The position numbers were made by a program, and so were the translations under genes. From positions 1 through 7,786 of the forward strand of contig PRDV01000079.1 in assembly GCA_003174035.1 (NCBI GenBank): DNA of 7,786 bases. The letters run 5' to 3'. The notes under the pieces are model-generated. The model did not search any database, had not been told where the DNA came from, and saw only the letters and a list, made by a program, of their open reading frames with translations. The stretch's first letter is position 1. Each line of letters begins with the position of its first letter. Source of the DNA: Candidatus Babelota bacterium. Its GTDB lineage: Bacteria > Babelota > Babeliae > Babelales > Babelaceae. This document shows, piece by piece, positions 1 to 5,287 of the stretch.

Positions 1-1231
1 AAAATTAGGAACCAGTCTAAAGTTACTATCGGAGCTCCTTTCTCGTTATTATGATTCACAAGTGATTATTTTAATTGATGAATATGATACGCCCATTCAT
101 GCTGCACATGTTCATGGATATTATAAAGAGCTTGTTAACTTTGTTCGCTCTCTACTGACAGCAGCTTTAAAAGATAATACAACTCTCGAACGAGGCTTCT
201 TAACGGGAATTTTAAGGACAGCTAAGGAAGGTATTTTTTCGGGGCTTAATAATTTAGGTGTTTTTTCATTGCTCAGTAATCGGGTTTCAGATAAGTTTGG
301 GTTCACCGCTGAAGAAGTCGATGGACTTTTAGAAGCGCGCGGGCTCTCGACCGAAGGTGCCGCAATTAAGGCCTGGTATAATAGCTACAGATGCGGCTCA
401 GTTTCTCTCTATAATCCTTGGTCTTTACTGAATTGTGTCGATGAAGGTGGTTCTTTGAAGCCCTATTGGGTCAATACAAGCGATAACATGCTTATAAAAG
501 ATCTTATTGCCCAGGCCGATACTCCGGTCAAAGAGGAGTTAGAGTCACTTATGAGCGGATCGGCGATAGTCAAAGAAATTAGCGAATCGTTTGTTTTTCC
601 TGAGATAGGCAATAATTCTACGGTTCTTTGGAGCCTTCTTCTTTTTTCGGGTTATGTAACGTTTACTGATCATCACCTTACCGGTGGCAAGGATATATGT
701 ACGCTTGTTATTCCCAATAAAGAAATTGAGCTTCTTTATAATAATCTCATTCACCAGATCTTTAAGGAATCCTTGAGAGAGGGGCAGGTAAGAACTATGC
801 TCGATGCGCTTATTTCTGGCAATAAAGAAATCTTTGCCTCACTGCTTCAGGAATTCATCATCAACTCAATGAGTGTGTATGATATAGCTGATAATGAACC
901 TGAAAGAAGCTATCATTTATTTGTATTAGGTCTGCTTGTTTTCTTGAATGATCGCTATGAGATTCTATCTAATCGTGAAAGTGGCTATGGCCGATATGAT
1001 ATAATGCTTATACCACATAAGCTGAGCTCTCCCGGCATTATTATTGAATTTAAAAAAGCGTTCAGCAAGCAAGGAGAAAGCCTCGAGATAGCAGCGGCCA
1101 AGGCATTAGCACAGATTGCTGAGAAAAAATATGAGCAAACGCTGCGTGCCCGTGGCGTTCACCGTATAGTGTGCTATGGCATTGCAGTCAGCGGCAAATC
1201 ACTTTTAGTTGAAATGTGTTCGGAAGTCTAA
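1..1231 (+). CDS. AAA-ATPase-like / PD-(D/E)XK nuclease-family protein, 5' end outside window
   Basis: The reading frame is open from nucleotide 2 to the TAA at 1229-1231, so the gene starts before the window; the GTG at 62 is internal, not a start. About 409 residues are visible. Near the beginning is a Walker B-like segment (VIILIDEYDTPIHAA, codons 21-35), followed by the family hallmarks FLTGILRTAKEGIFSGLNNL and WYNSYRCG...YNPWSLLN. This is the pattern of the AAA-ATPase_like family (PF09820). The Walker A loop must lie upstream of the window. The C-terminal part has the PD-(D/E)XK signature (PF08011 type): GRYD with Asp at codon 333, then IIIEFKK with Glu349 and Lys351, then ALAQIAEKKY and CYGIAVSGKSLLVE. 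The visible part is intact, with no frameshift. The family is widespread in multi-copy form in Bacteroidetes and host-associated bacteria; substrate and role are not established, and mobile-element or nuclease roles are only proposed. Family assignment is firm, function is not. Confidence 0.88.
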   Translation, partial: KLGTSLKLLSELLSRYYDSQVIILIDEYDTPIHAAHVHGYYKELVNFVRSLLTAALKDNTTLERGFLTGILRTAKEGIFSGLNNLGVFSLLSNRVSDKFGFTAEEVDGLLEARGLSTEGAAIKAWYNSYRCGSVSLYNPWSLLNCVDEGGSLKPYWVNTSDNMLIKDLIAQADTPVKEELESLMSGSAIVKEISESFVFPEIGNNSTVLWSLLLFSGYVTFTDHHLTGGKDICTLVIPNKEIELLYNNLIHQIFKESLREGQVRTMLDALISGNKEIFASLLQEFIINSMSVYDIADNEPERSYHLFVLGLLVFLNDRYEILSNRESGYGRYDIMLIPHKLSSPGIIIEFKKAFSKQGESLEIAAAKALAQIAEKKYEQTLRARGVHRIVCYGIAVSGKSLLVEMCSEV

Positions 1232-1240
1232 TTATCGTAT

Positions 1241-1260
1241 TTCTTAAAAAAAGCTTCGAA
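1241..1260 (+). repeat. Imperfect direct repeat, copy 1 (matches the dnaJ 3' end)
   Basis: TTCTTAAA followed by AAAA and GCTTCGAA. The second copy at 2440-2458 reads TTCTTAAA, GAA, GCTTCGAA. The two copies share both flanking 8-mers and differ only in the middle. Each copy starts 9-10 nt after a CTAA that ends a plus-strand gene. On the minus strand this copy sits in a short frame ending FFKK, three codons, TAG at 1228-1230, exactly as dnaJ ends FFKK, three codons, TAG at 2427-2429. It could be a remnant of a dnaJ 3' end or a duplication footprint. Chance similarity in AT-rich DNA is not excluded. Confidence 0.45.
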
Positions 1261-1273
1261 ACAACTTTTTTTT
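1246..1273 (+). terminator. Weak A/T-rich stem-loop with T8 run, possible terminator
   Basis: Fifteen nucleotides after the stop of the nuclease-family gene, AAAAAAAG (1246-1253) can pair with CTTTTTTT (1265-1272) across an 11-nt loop, and the right arm is itself an eight-T run. The stem has only one G-C pair, so it is a poor intrinsic terminator. The position suits one, but no stability was computed. Confidence 0.28.
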
Positions 1274-1353
1274 CCGGTATTGCAACGGCTAGAGGCAAAT
1301 CGGAGACAATCAATGGCTTATTTGAAAAATCTCTATAAAAAAAATTAAATATA

Positions 1354-1383
1354 TTGCAACATAGAACAAAATATTAGTATACT
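1354..1383 (+). promoter_or_regulatory. Candidate promoter of the J-like/ankyrin gene
   Basis: TTGCAA (1354-1359) and TATACT (1378-1383) are separated by 18 bp, a good sigma70-type arrangement; a second TATACT overlaps at 1383-1388. The -10 box lies inside a perfect 10-bp palindrome, TAGTATACTA (1375-1384). Transcription would begin near 1390, about 45 nt before the ATG. A 9-bp direct repeat, TATTGCAAC, occurs at 1278-1286 and again at 1352-1360, the second copy covering the -35 box. Based on consensus matching only. Confidence 0.45.
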
Positions 1384-1434
1384 ATACTTAATATGTTAGA
1401 AAAAAAATAGTATCAATCGATAAGGAATAGTGCA

Positions 1435-2430
1435 ATGTGGAAAAAAGTAATTTTTTTAAATCTCGTTTATCTTGGTTGTTTTAATAGTTGTTATCCAATG
1501 GGAGAAGTCCCAACGCCAAAAAAGATGGAGTTTAAGTACAAACTTCCCAATGGTAAGGATTACACTGTTGTCGTAAGGAACGTCTATCGATTATATACTT
1601 TGCTTGGGGTACATGAAAACGCAACTTTAGAAGAAATAAAAAGTGCCTACCATGCCAAATTTAAAGAACTCAGTAATGCTGCCTATATTTTAAGCGTTCC
1701 CGAAAAAGATAGAAAGAAGGCGCATTTTCTATGCCTCTTGCATTTAGTTTCTCCTGACTGTGAATCGTTATTGGGAGTTAATAAAAATGCATCTAACCTC
1801 GATATCTTTAACGCAGAAGTATCTAAGAAGAAGGAATTGTATGAGGCTTTTAAGGTATTAAGCAATGAGACATCGCGCAAAAACTATGATTTTCAGGAGT
1901 TGCAGAAAGCAAAATCGTTTGCAGATCTGGCTTATCTAAATAGAACAGAACCCCGGTTAATGCCGTCGATGATAGAATCGCTTGACCAGGGAAACTTGCC
2001 TGCAATTCAATTCTATATTTCTGAGGGATTTAACGTTGATGATTTTATTACAAAAACGGCTTGGGGCAGGGTTACACCGCTCATGTATATCGCTGCAATG
2101 CATCTAAAGCAGCGCATTGGCGAAGAGAAAGCCTATCAAATTATTAATTTTCTCATAAAGAATGGTGCAAATATTGCACTTAAAAATGACCTTGACTATG
2201 ATGTTATCGATATCATTGCGCATAGCACGAGAGATGTACCTTTCATTAAAAAAATCCTTGCTAGTACATCACGAGCGACGCTTCAACAAATGGAACGTGA
2301 GATTCCTGCGGAGCCGACTTTATGGGAAAACAATAAGCTGACTTTTATTAAAAAGGCATTATCGGACCGCGAAAAAGAAATCTCGCTAGAAGAAAAAAGT
2401 ATATCAGATATCCCCGTGGAGAGTGACTAA
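1435..2430 (+). CDS. Probable exported protein with two HPD-less J-domain-like repeats and ankyrin repeats
   Basis: 331 residues, starting at an ATG preceded by AAGGAA (1422-1427) at 7-nt spacing. Residues 1-22 look like a Sec signal peptide: lysines at 3-4, then VIFLNLVYLGCF. Cysteines 15 and 19 hint at a lipoprotein, but neither fits a strict lipobox. Residues about 52-98 (LYTLLGVHENATLEEIKSAY... then AAYILSVPEKDRKKAHF) and 108-153 (LLGVNKNAS... then ELYEAFKVLSNETSRKNYDF) each resemble helices I-II and III-IV of a J domain. Both lack the HPD loop and are about 15 residues shorter than a normal J domain between LLGV and the YD end. The two LLGV motifs lie 55 residues apart. Residues about 176-285 resemble ankyrin repeats (GNLPAIQFYISEGFNVDD, VTPLMYIAAM, IINFLIKNGANIALKNDLDYDVIDII). 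The tail is charged. Without HPD these repeats should not stimulate DnaK ATPase; a binding or decoy role is inference. It converges on a true dnaJ. Gene reality is firm, ankyrin assignment good, J-like assignment moderate. Confidence 0.8.
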   Translation: MWKKVIFLNLVYLGCFNSCYPMGEVPTPKKMEFKYKLPNGKDYTVVVRNVYRLYTLLGVHENATLEEIKSAYHAKFKELSNAAYILSVPEKDRKKAHFLCLLHLVSPDCESLLGVNKNASNLDIFNAEVSKKKELYEAFKVLSNETSRKNYDFQELQKAKSFADLAYLNRTEPRLMPSMIESLDQGNLPAIQFYISEGFNVDDFITKTAWGRVTPLMYIAAMHLKQRIGEEKAYQIINFLIKNGANIALKNDLDYDVIDIIAHSTRDVPFIKKILASTSRATLQQMEREIPAEPTLWENNKLTFIKKALSDREKEISLEEKSISDIPVESD

Positions 2431-3554
2431 CGTAAGAACTTCTTAAAGAAGCTTCGAATACTACCTTCTGGTGGATTGGTGTCTGTTCCAATGATCTCTG
2501 AATATTTTTTAAGCGTTTCTTCTGCTTCGGCGGTAAGTTTTTTAGGAATATCAACTTTGGTAATAACAACTAAGTTACCGCGACCTTTCCCTCGAATCTT
2601 ATGAAATCCTTTACCGGGAATGAGAATCCGTTCACCCACTGGGCAGCCCTTGCTTATTTTTATAGTTTCCTTACTCCCGTCAATGTTTTCAACTTCTACT
2701 TGGCAGCCAAGCACGAGCTGTGGATAAGTAAGTACGATGCTACATTCAATATCATCTTCAACACGATTAAATTTTTTGTTAGGCATCACGCGAATGCGAA
2801 CATATAAGTCTCCTGCTTCTCCGCCAAAGACACCAGCATCCCCTTTGCCTTGAAGGCGCAGTTCAGCACCATCAAAAATACCCTGTGGGACATTAATGGA
2901 AATGGTATCATATTGTTGAATGCGGCTTTGGCCCTTGCAGGTCTTGCACGGATCACTTATCTGGTATCCATCACCATGACAGGTCGTGCAGGTTTGCGTA
3001 TACATGAAGATGCCATGTCGGTATCCTACTTGGCCACTACCTTGGCATTCAGGGCAGGTTGTTGCTGATGATCCCTGAGCCATGCCTTTACCATGGCAGG
3101 TAGTACACACTACGTAGTGATAGAGCTTAATATCTTTTGATACGCCCCTGAAGGCTTCTTCAAGTGTCAGAGAAAGTTCTTGGGCAAGATCATGCCCTCT
3201 TTTTGGCAGAGGACCAGCCTTCTTGCTGCGACGGCGTTGGGTTTGTTGGCCAAAAATATCACCAAAGATATCTTCAAAATTTCTGAAGATATCATCCATA
3301 TTCATATCTTGGTGACCGCCAAAGCCACCTTGTGTGCCCGCATGGCCAAACTGATCATACTGCTTACGTTTTTCAGCGTTAGAAAGAACTTCATAAGCTT
3401 CAGCAGCTTCCTTAAATTTCTCTTCAGCTTCCTTGTTGTCAGGATTACGGTCAGGATGATACTTCATCGCCAACTTGCGGTAAGCTGCCTTAATCTCATC
3501 CTGTGTGGCGGTTTTGGCTACGCCAAGTATTTCGTAAAAGTCTCTCTTGTTCAT
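2427..3554 (-). CDS. dnaJ: Chaperone protein DnaJ (Hsp40), co-chaperone of DnaK
   Basis: 375 residues, a normal length (E. coli DnaJ has 376). DnaJ delivers unfolded clients to DnaK and stimulates its ATPase in the cytoplasm. The J domain occupies residues 1-70 with HPD at 33-35, the same numbering as E. coli. A short Gly/Phe and Asp/Phe-rich linker follows (GGFGGHQD, DDIFRNFEDIFGDIFG). The zinc-binding region has four CxxCxG motifs (CTTCHGKG, CPECQGSG, CTTCHGDG, CKTCKGQS); only the last deviates, with Ser for the final Gly. Two C-terminal substrate-binding domains follow. I chose the ATG at 3554 over the GTG at 3563 because it gives the canonical N-terminus MNKRDFYEILGV, keeps HPD at 33-35, and has GAGTG 6 nt upstream, which the GTG candidate itself overlaps. 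The stop TAG (2427-2429) overlaps the stop of the convergent ankyrin gene. No dnaK or grpE is adjacent, and no CIRCE heat-shock operator is visible upstream. Confidence 0.97.
   Translation of the reverse strand: MNKRDFYEILGVAKTATQDEIKAAYRKLAMKYHPDRNPDNKEAEEKFKEAAEAYEVLSNAEKRKQYDQFGHAGTQGGFGGHQDMNMDDIFRNFEDIFGDIFGQQTQRRRSKKAGPLPKRGHDLAQELSLTLEEAFRGVSKDIKLYHYVVCTTCHGKGMAQGSSATTCPECQGSGQVGYRHGIFMYTQTCTTCHGDGYQISDPCKTCKGQSRIQQYDTISINVPQGIFDGAELRLQGKGDAGVFGGEAGDLYVRIRVMPNKKFNRVEDDIECSIVLTYPQLVLGCQVEVENIDGSKETIKISKGCPVGERILIPGKGFHKIRGKGRGNLVVITKVDIPKKLTAEAEETLKKYSEIIGTDTNPPEGSIRSFFKKFLR
2440..2458 (+). repeat. Imperfect direct repeat, copy 2, inside the dnaJ 3' end
   Basis: The second copy of the repeat at 1241-1260. 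Here it encodes, on the minus strand, the end of DnaJ (IRSFFKK). It also contains a small palindrome, CTTCTT A AAGAAG (2439-2451), and an AAGCTT core. Together the copies bracket the whole ankyrin gene and its promoter. Confidence 0.45.
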
Positions 3555-3560
3555 TATTTT

Positions 3561-3565
3561 CACTC
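3561..3565 (-). promoter_or_regulatory. Shine-Dalgarno-like site deciding the dnaJ start
   Basis: GAGTG lies 6 nt before the ATG at 3554 on the minus strand. The alternative upstream GTG start at 3563-3561 falls within this site and would have no obvious ribosome-binding site of its own, so the ATG is favoured. Confidence 0.5.
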
Positions 3566-3603
3566 AAAGTTTTAGTCTGCTCGTATAAGATTTTATGAGT
3601 ATG

Positions 3604-3612
3604 AGTATACCA
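3604..3612 (-). promoter_or_regulatory. Candidate extended -10 promoter of dnaJ
   Basis: On the minus strand the sequence reads TGGTATACT, an extended -10 (TGnTATACT). No convincing -35 box is seen at the usual distance, which is acceptable for an extended -10. Transcription would start about 43 nt before the ATG. A tandem ACTCAT (minus strand, 3595-3606) overlaps and follows the -10. An alternative -10, TTATAC, lies closer to the gene. Confidence 0.4.
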
Positions 3613-3641
3613 GAAAACAAAAAAAAGGGAATCCGAGGCTC

Positions 3642-3670
3642 TGGACAGTTAGTATAATTTTTTGTACTAT
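3642..3670 (+). promoter_or_regulatory. Candidate promoter of rnhB
   Basis: TGGACA (3642-3647) and TACTAT (3665-3670) are 17 bp apart, a fair sigma70-like pair. A perfect TATAAT also occurs at 3653-3658 but has no matching -35. Between promoter and gene lies a 14-bp perfect AT-only palindrome, AATTAATATTAATT (3674-3687), of unknown meaning and possible by chance in AT-rich DNA. Confidence 0.35.
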
Positions 3671-3703
3671 TACAATTAATATTAATTTTGCCAGGTTGGT
3701 TAT

Positions 3704-4522
3704 ATGGTTACAACAAAGAGAAAGCCTGACTTTAAAAGGCATCAGTATGAAAAAGAGGCATGGGAGCATTCAGAATTGGTATGTGGTATTGATGAGGTAG
3801 GGCGGAGCTGTTTTGCAGGACCCGTGGTGGCTGCAGCGGCAATATTACGTCCGGGAGCACGACACAAATTAATTAAAGATTCCAAGATTTTAACCGCCGA
3901 AGAGCGGAATGAAGCATATCAGTGGCTACTCAAACATAGTACCTTTGCGGTTGGTATTATGCATCATCGGATTATTGATTCAAAAAATATCTATCGTGCT
4001 ACGCTAGCTGCTATGAAGCGTGCGCTTGTGCAACTGCTTTCTCATACACCGAAGTCACCGTCGATTATTTTAGTAGATGCAATGCCCGTTGATCTAGATC
4101 ATATGGATATTCCAGTAATCTATTTTACTCATGGAGAGAAGCAATCGTGCTCGATTGCTGCCGCTTCGATTATTGCTAAAGTCACACGGGATGCGCTTAT
4201 GACTCGCTTGGATCCGGTGATTCCTGGCTATACATTTTCCCACAATAAGGGATATGGCACTAAGGCACATAGGGATGGCATTGATGCATTGGGTGTAAGC
4301 TTTTTACATCGAATGAGCTTCATTCATGAAAAAAGCACAGAAATGGTTGAAGATTTTCTTGAGGGGGATGCGCAAGCACCAAAATCTCAAGGAAAGAAAA
4401 AGGCAACAAAAAAGAAAGTAACGAAGAAAGCGGTAAAAAAATCAAAAGTAAAGATTCCTGTGGGGAGATCGGTAAAGTCTTCTGGAAAAGAGAATCATCT
4501 CAGAAACATGGGTGATAGATAG
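3704..4522 (+). CDS. rnhB: Ribonuclease HII with variant active-site residues and a lysine-rich C-terminal tail
   Basis: 272 residues; the family core is about 200. RNase HII cuts RNA in RNA-DNA hybrids and at single ribonucleotides embedded in DNA. The signature GIDEVGRSCFAGPVVAAA (28-45) carries the catalytic Asp30 and Glu31; LVDAMP holds Asp125; SIAAASIIAKVTRD (150-163) and NKGYGT (181-186) are family motifs. Two residues differ from the usual pattern. The GRG motif, which reads the ribonucleotide 2'-OH, is GRS (33-35). The KGD segment that supplies the fourth acid in E. coli (Asp126) aligns with HGE, giving Glu145. Residues about 225-262 form a basic tail (KKKATKKKVTKKAVKKSKVK), resembling histone-like lysine tails and likely to bind nucleic acid. 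The ATG has only a weak AGG (3693-3695) upstream. The gene diverges from dnaJ. Family identity is firm; whether specificity is altered is inference. Confidence 0.95.
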   Translation: MVTTKRKPDFKRHQYEKEAWEHSELVCGIDEVGRSCFAGPVVAAAAILRPGARHKLIKDSKILTAEERNEAYQWLLKHSTFAVGIMHHRIIDSKNIYRATLAAMKRALVQLLSHTPKSPSIILVDAMPVDLDHMDIPVIYFTHGEKQSCSIAAASIIAKVTRDALMTRLDPVIPGYTFSHNKGYGTKAHRDGIDALGVSFLHRMSFIHEKSTEMVEDFLEGDAQAPKSQGKKKATKKKVTKKAVKKSKVKIPVGRSVKSSGKENHLRNMGDR

Positions 4523-4528
4523 TAAAAT

Positions 4529-4568
4529 AATGAGCTCGAATTCTTGTTGGGGGGTGCTCATTTGTTTT
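4529..4568 (+). terminator. Weak intrinsic-terminator-like hairpin after rnhB
   Basis: AATGAGC (4529-4535) pairs perfectly with GCTCATT (4556-4562), with a 20-nt loop, followed by TGTTTT. Position and U-rich tail suit a terminator for rnhB. The large loop and 7-bp stem make it weak. Confidence 0.35.
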
Positions 4569-4584
4569 ATACTATATTATAGTA
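4544..4584 (+). promoter_or_regulatory. Candidate promoter/operator of the toxin-antitoxin pair
   Basis: TACTATA T TATAGTA (4570-4584) is a perfect inverted repeat with 7-bp arms, overlapping a TATACT -10 box (4568-4573); the best -35 is a poor TTGTTG (4544-4549). Antitoxins of this class usually repress their own promoter through such palindromes, so it is a candidate operator. A second possible promoter lies nearer the gene: TTGCAA (4604-4609), 16 bp, TATCCT (4626-4631). Confidence 0.38.
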
Positions 4585-4674
4585 ATTTGATCTATGAATA
4601 ATGTTGCAATTTTCAGTGAATGGTGTATCCTGAAAACAGTTGGTATATCTTTTTTTCCTTGGAGCGAGTGATAT

Positions 4675-4881
4675 ATGAAATCATATCCTGTTATTAATCC
4701 TAAATTTGTGACCGATGAAGGCGGAAATCGCTTGGGCGTGTTTCTTGATATGAATGATTTTGTTATTTTGCTTGATGAAATTGAGGATCGTATCGATGTC
4801 GAAATTGCCGAAGCCATAATAGAACAAAATCAAAAGACTTATACAGCAGAAGAGATAGAAAAAAAATATCTTGGGAAATAA
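4675..4881 (+). CDS. Antitoxin of a RelBE/YefM-type toxin-antitoxin module
   Basis: 68 residues, starting at an ATG with GGAG (4661-4664) 10 nt upstream. The first part, MKSYPVINPKFVTDEGG then NRLGVFLDMNDFVILLDEIED, matches the small Phd/YefM- or RelB-like antitoxins: a beta-rich N-terminus with NPKFVTDE, then a helix with a 'DFxxLLDEIED' pattern. The acidic C-terminus (TYTAEEIEKKYLGK) is the kind that wraps around and blocks the toxin. The stop TAA shares its last base with the ATG of the toxin gene, so the two are translationally coupled, antitoxin first. It should neutralise the toxin by direct binding and, with it, repress the operon. The pairing with a RelE-like toxin is the strongest evidence; the exact antitoxin subfamily is uncertain. 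Confidence 0.78.
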   Translation: MKSYPVINPKFVTDEGGNRLGVFLDMNDFVILLDEIEDRIDVEIAEAIIEQNQKTYTAEEIEKKYLGK

Positions 4882-5177
4882 TGGTTCTGTTCAACAATCT
4901 TCTACATTTTAAACTGATATATTCAGAAAATGTCGATAAAGAATTTCAGAATATAGACCCAAAAGAAGTAACTAGGATTATTGCTAAAATCAACCAACTG
5001 CGTATGGGTGCAGGTAATCTGGATATTAAGAAACTTAAAGGTTGTAAATATGACCTTTATAGGCTCCGTTGTGGAGATTATCGCATTATCTATCAGTTGA
5101 TTTCTGGTCAAAGGATATTATATATAGTTGCGGTAGGGCCGCGTGGCCATATCTATAAAAATTTTAAGGTAGATTGA
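4881..5177 (+). CDS. RelE/ParE-family toxin (probable mRNA interferase)
   Basis: 98 residues. The sequence FKLIYSENVDKEFQNIDPKE, then IKKLKGCKYDLYRLRCGDYRIIYQL, then ILYIVAVGPRGHIYKN follows the RelE-superfamily plan. Basic and aromatic residues used for RNA binding or catalysis are present: Lys51 and Lys53, Arg61 and Arg63, Tyr67, Arg68, Arg88, Tyr92. The usual VGHR is VGPR here. RelE toxins cleave mRNA in the ribosomal A site; ParE members instead inhibit gyrase, and sequence alone does not fully separate them, although the lysine/arginine set favours RelE. The conserved region starts at about residue 10; no nearer ATG, GTG or TTG exists, so the ATG overlapping the antitoxin stop is used. 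No frameshift or missing core motif, so it looks active. A small 6-bp hairpin overlaps the stop codon. Confidence 0.88.
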   Translation: MVLFNNLLHFKLIYSENVDKEFQNIDPKEVTRIIAKINQLRMGAGNLDIKKLKGCKYDLYRLRCGDYRIIYQLISGQRILYIVAVGPRGHIYKNFKVD

Positions 5178-5215
5178 ATGAGTCTCCAATCTTGTTTCAA
5201 TTAAGCAATTTTGTC

Positions 5216-5232
5216 AAAAAATGCCCATTTTT
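5216..5232. repeat. Short A/T inverted repeat between the toxin gene and umuD
   Basis: AAAAATG CC CATTTTT (5217-5232) is a perfect 7-bp-arm inverted repeat. As RNA it would form only a six-pair A-U stem on a GCCC loop, so it is a poor terminator. It may be a protein-binding site or chance. It is the only other structure seen in this 110-nt intergenic region besides the umuD operator candidate. Confidence 0.25.
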
Positions 5233-5257
5233 AAACATCTTTCATTTTCCTGAAATT

Positions 5258-5279
5258 CCTCTATACTAGAGTATCGAGG
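5258..5279 (+). promoter_or_regulatory. Candidate SOS-type operator over the umuDC promoter
   Basis: Left arm CCTCTATACT (5258-5267), two-base centre AG, right arm AGTATCGAGG (5270-5279): nine of ten arm positions pair. The left arm contains the -10 box TATACT (5262-5267) and the right arm contains the Shine-Dalgarno GAGG (5276-5279), 8 nt before the ATG. A transcript from this -10 would begin near 5274, after the left arm, so the repeat acts more plausibly as DNA than as an mRNA hairpin. umuDC is LexA-controlled in many bacteria and LexA sites differ by phylum, so this may be the local LexA box. The sequence matches neither the E. coli CTGT-N8-ACAG nor the Bacillus GAAC-N4-GTTC pattern. Confidence 0.5.
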
Positions 5280-5287
5280 TAATAATC

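Noticed and set aside
62..64. GTG as start codon of the first gene
   Set aside because: The frame stays open to the left edge, and Walker B begins immediately after it; the ATP-binding Walker A must lie upstream.
2601..3575. Plus-strand open frames across dnaJ (2601-2807, 2850-3068, 3180-3575)
   Set aside because: They are antisense shadows of a well-conserved dnaJ, have no family resemblance and no ribosome-binding sites.
3555..3703. CIRCE or other heat-shock operator upstream of dnaJ
   Set aside because: No TTAGCACTC/GAGTGCTAA inverted repeat is present; only an extended -10 and a tandem ACTCAT are seen.
5171..5194. Hairpin AGATTG/CAATCT as terminator of the toxin gene
   Set aside because: Only six pairs, a 10-nt loop and no T run; it overlaps the stop codon. 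Too weak to call.
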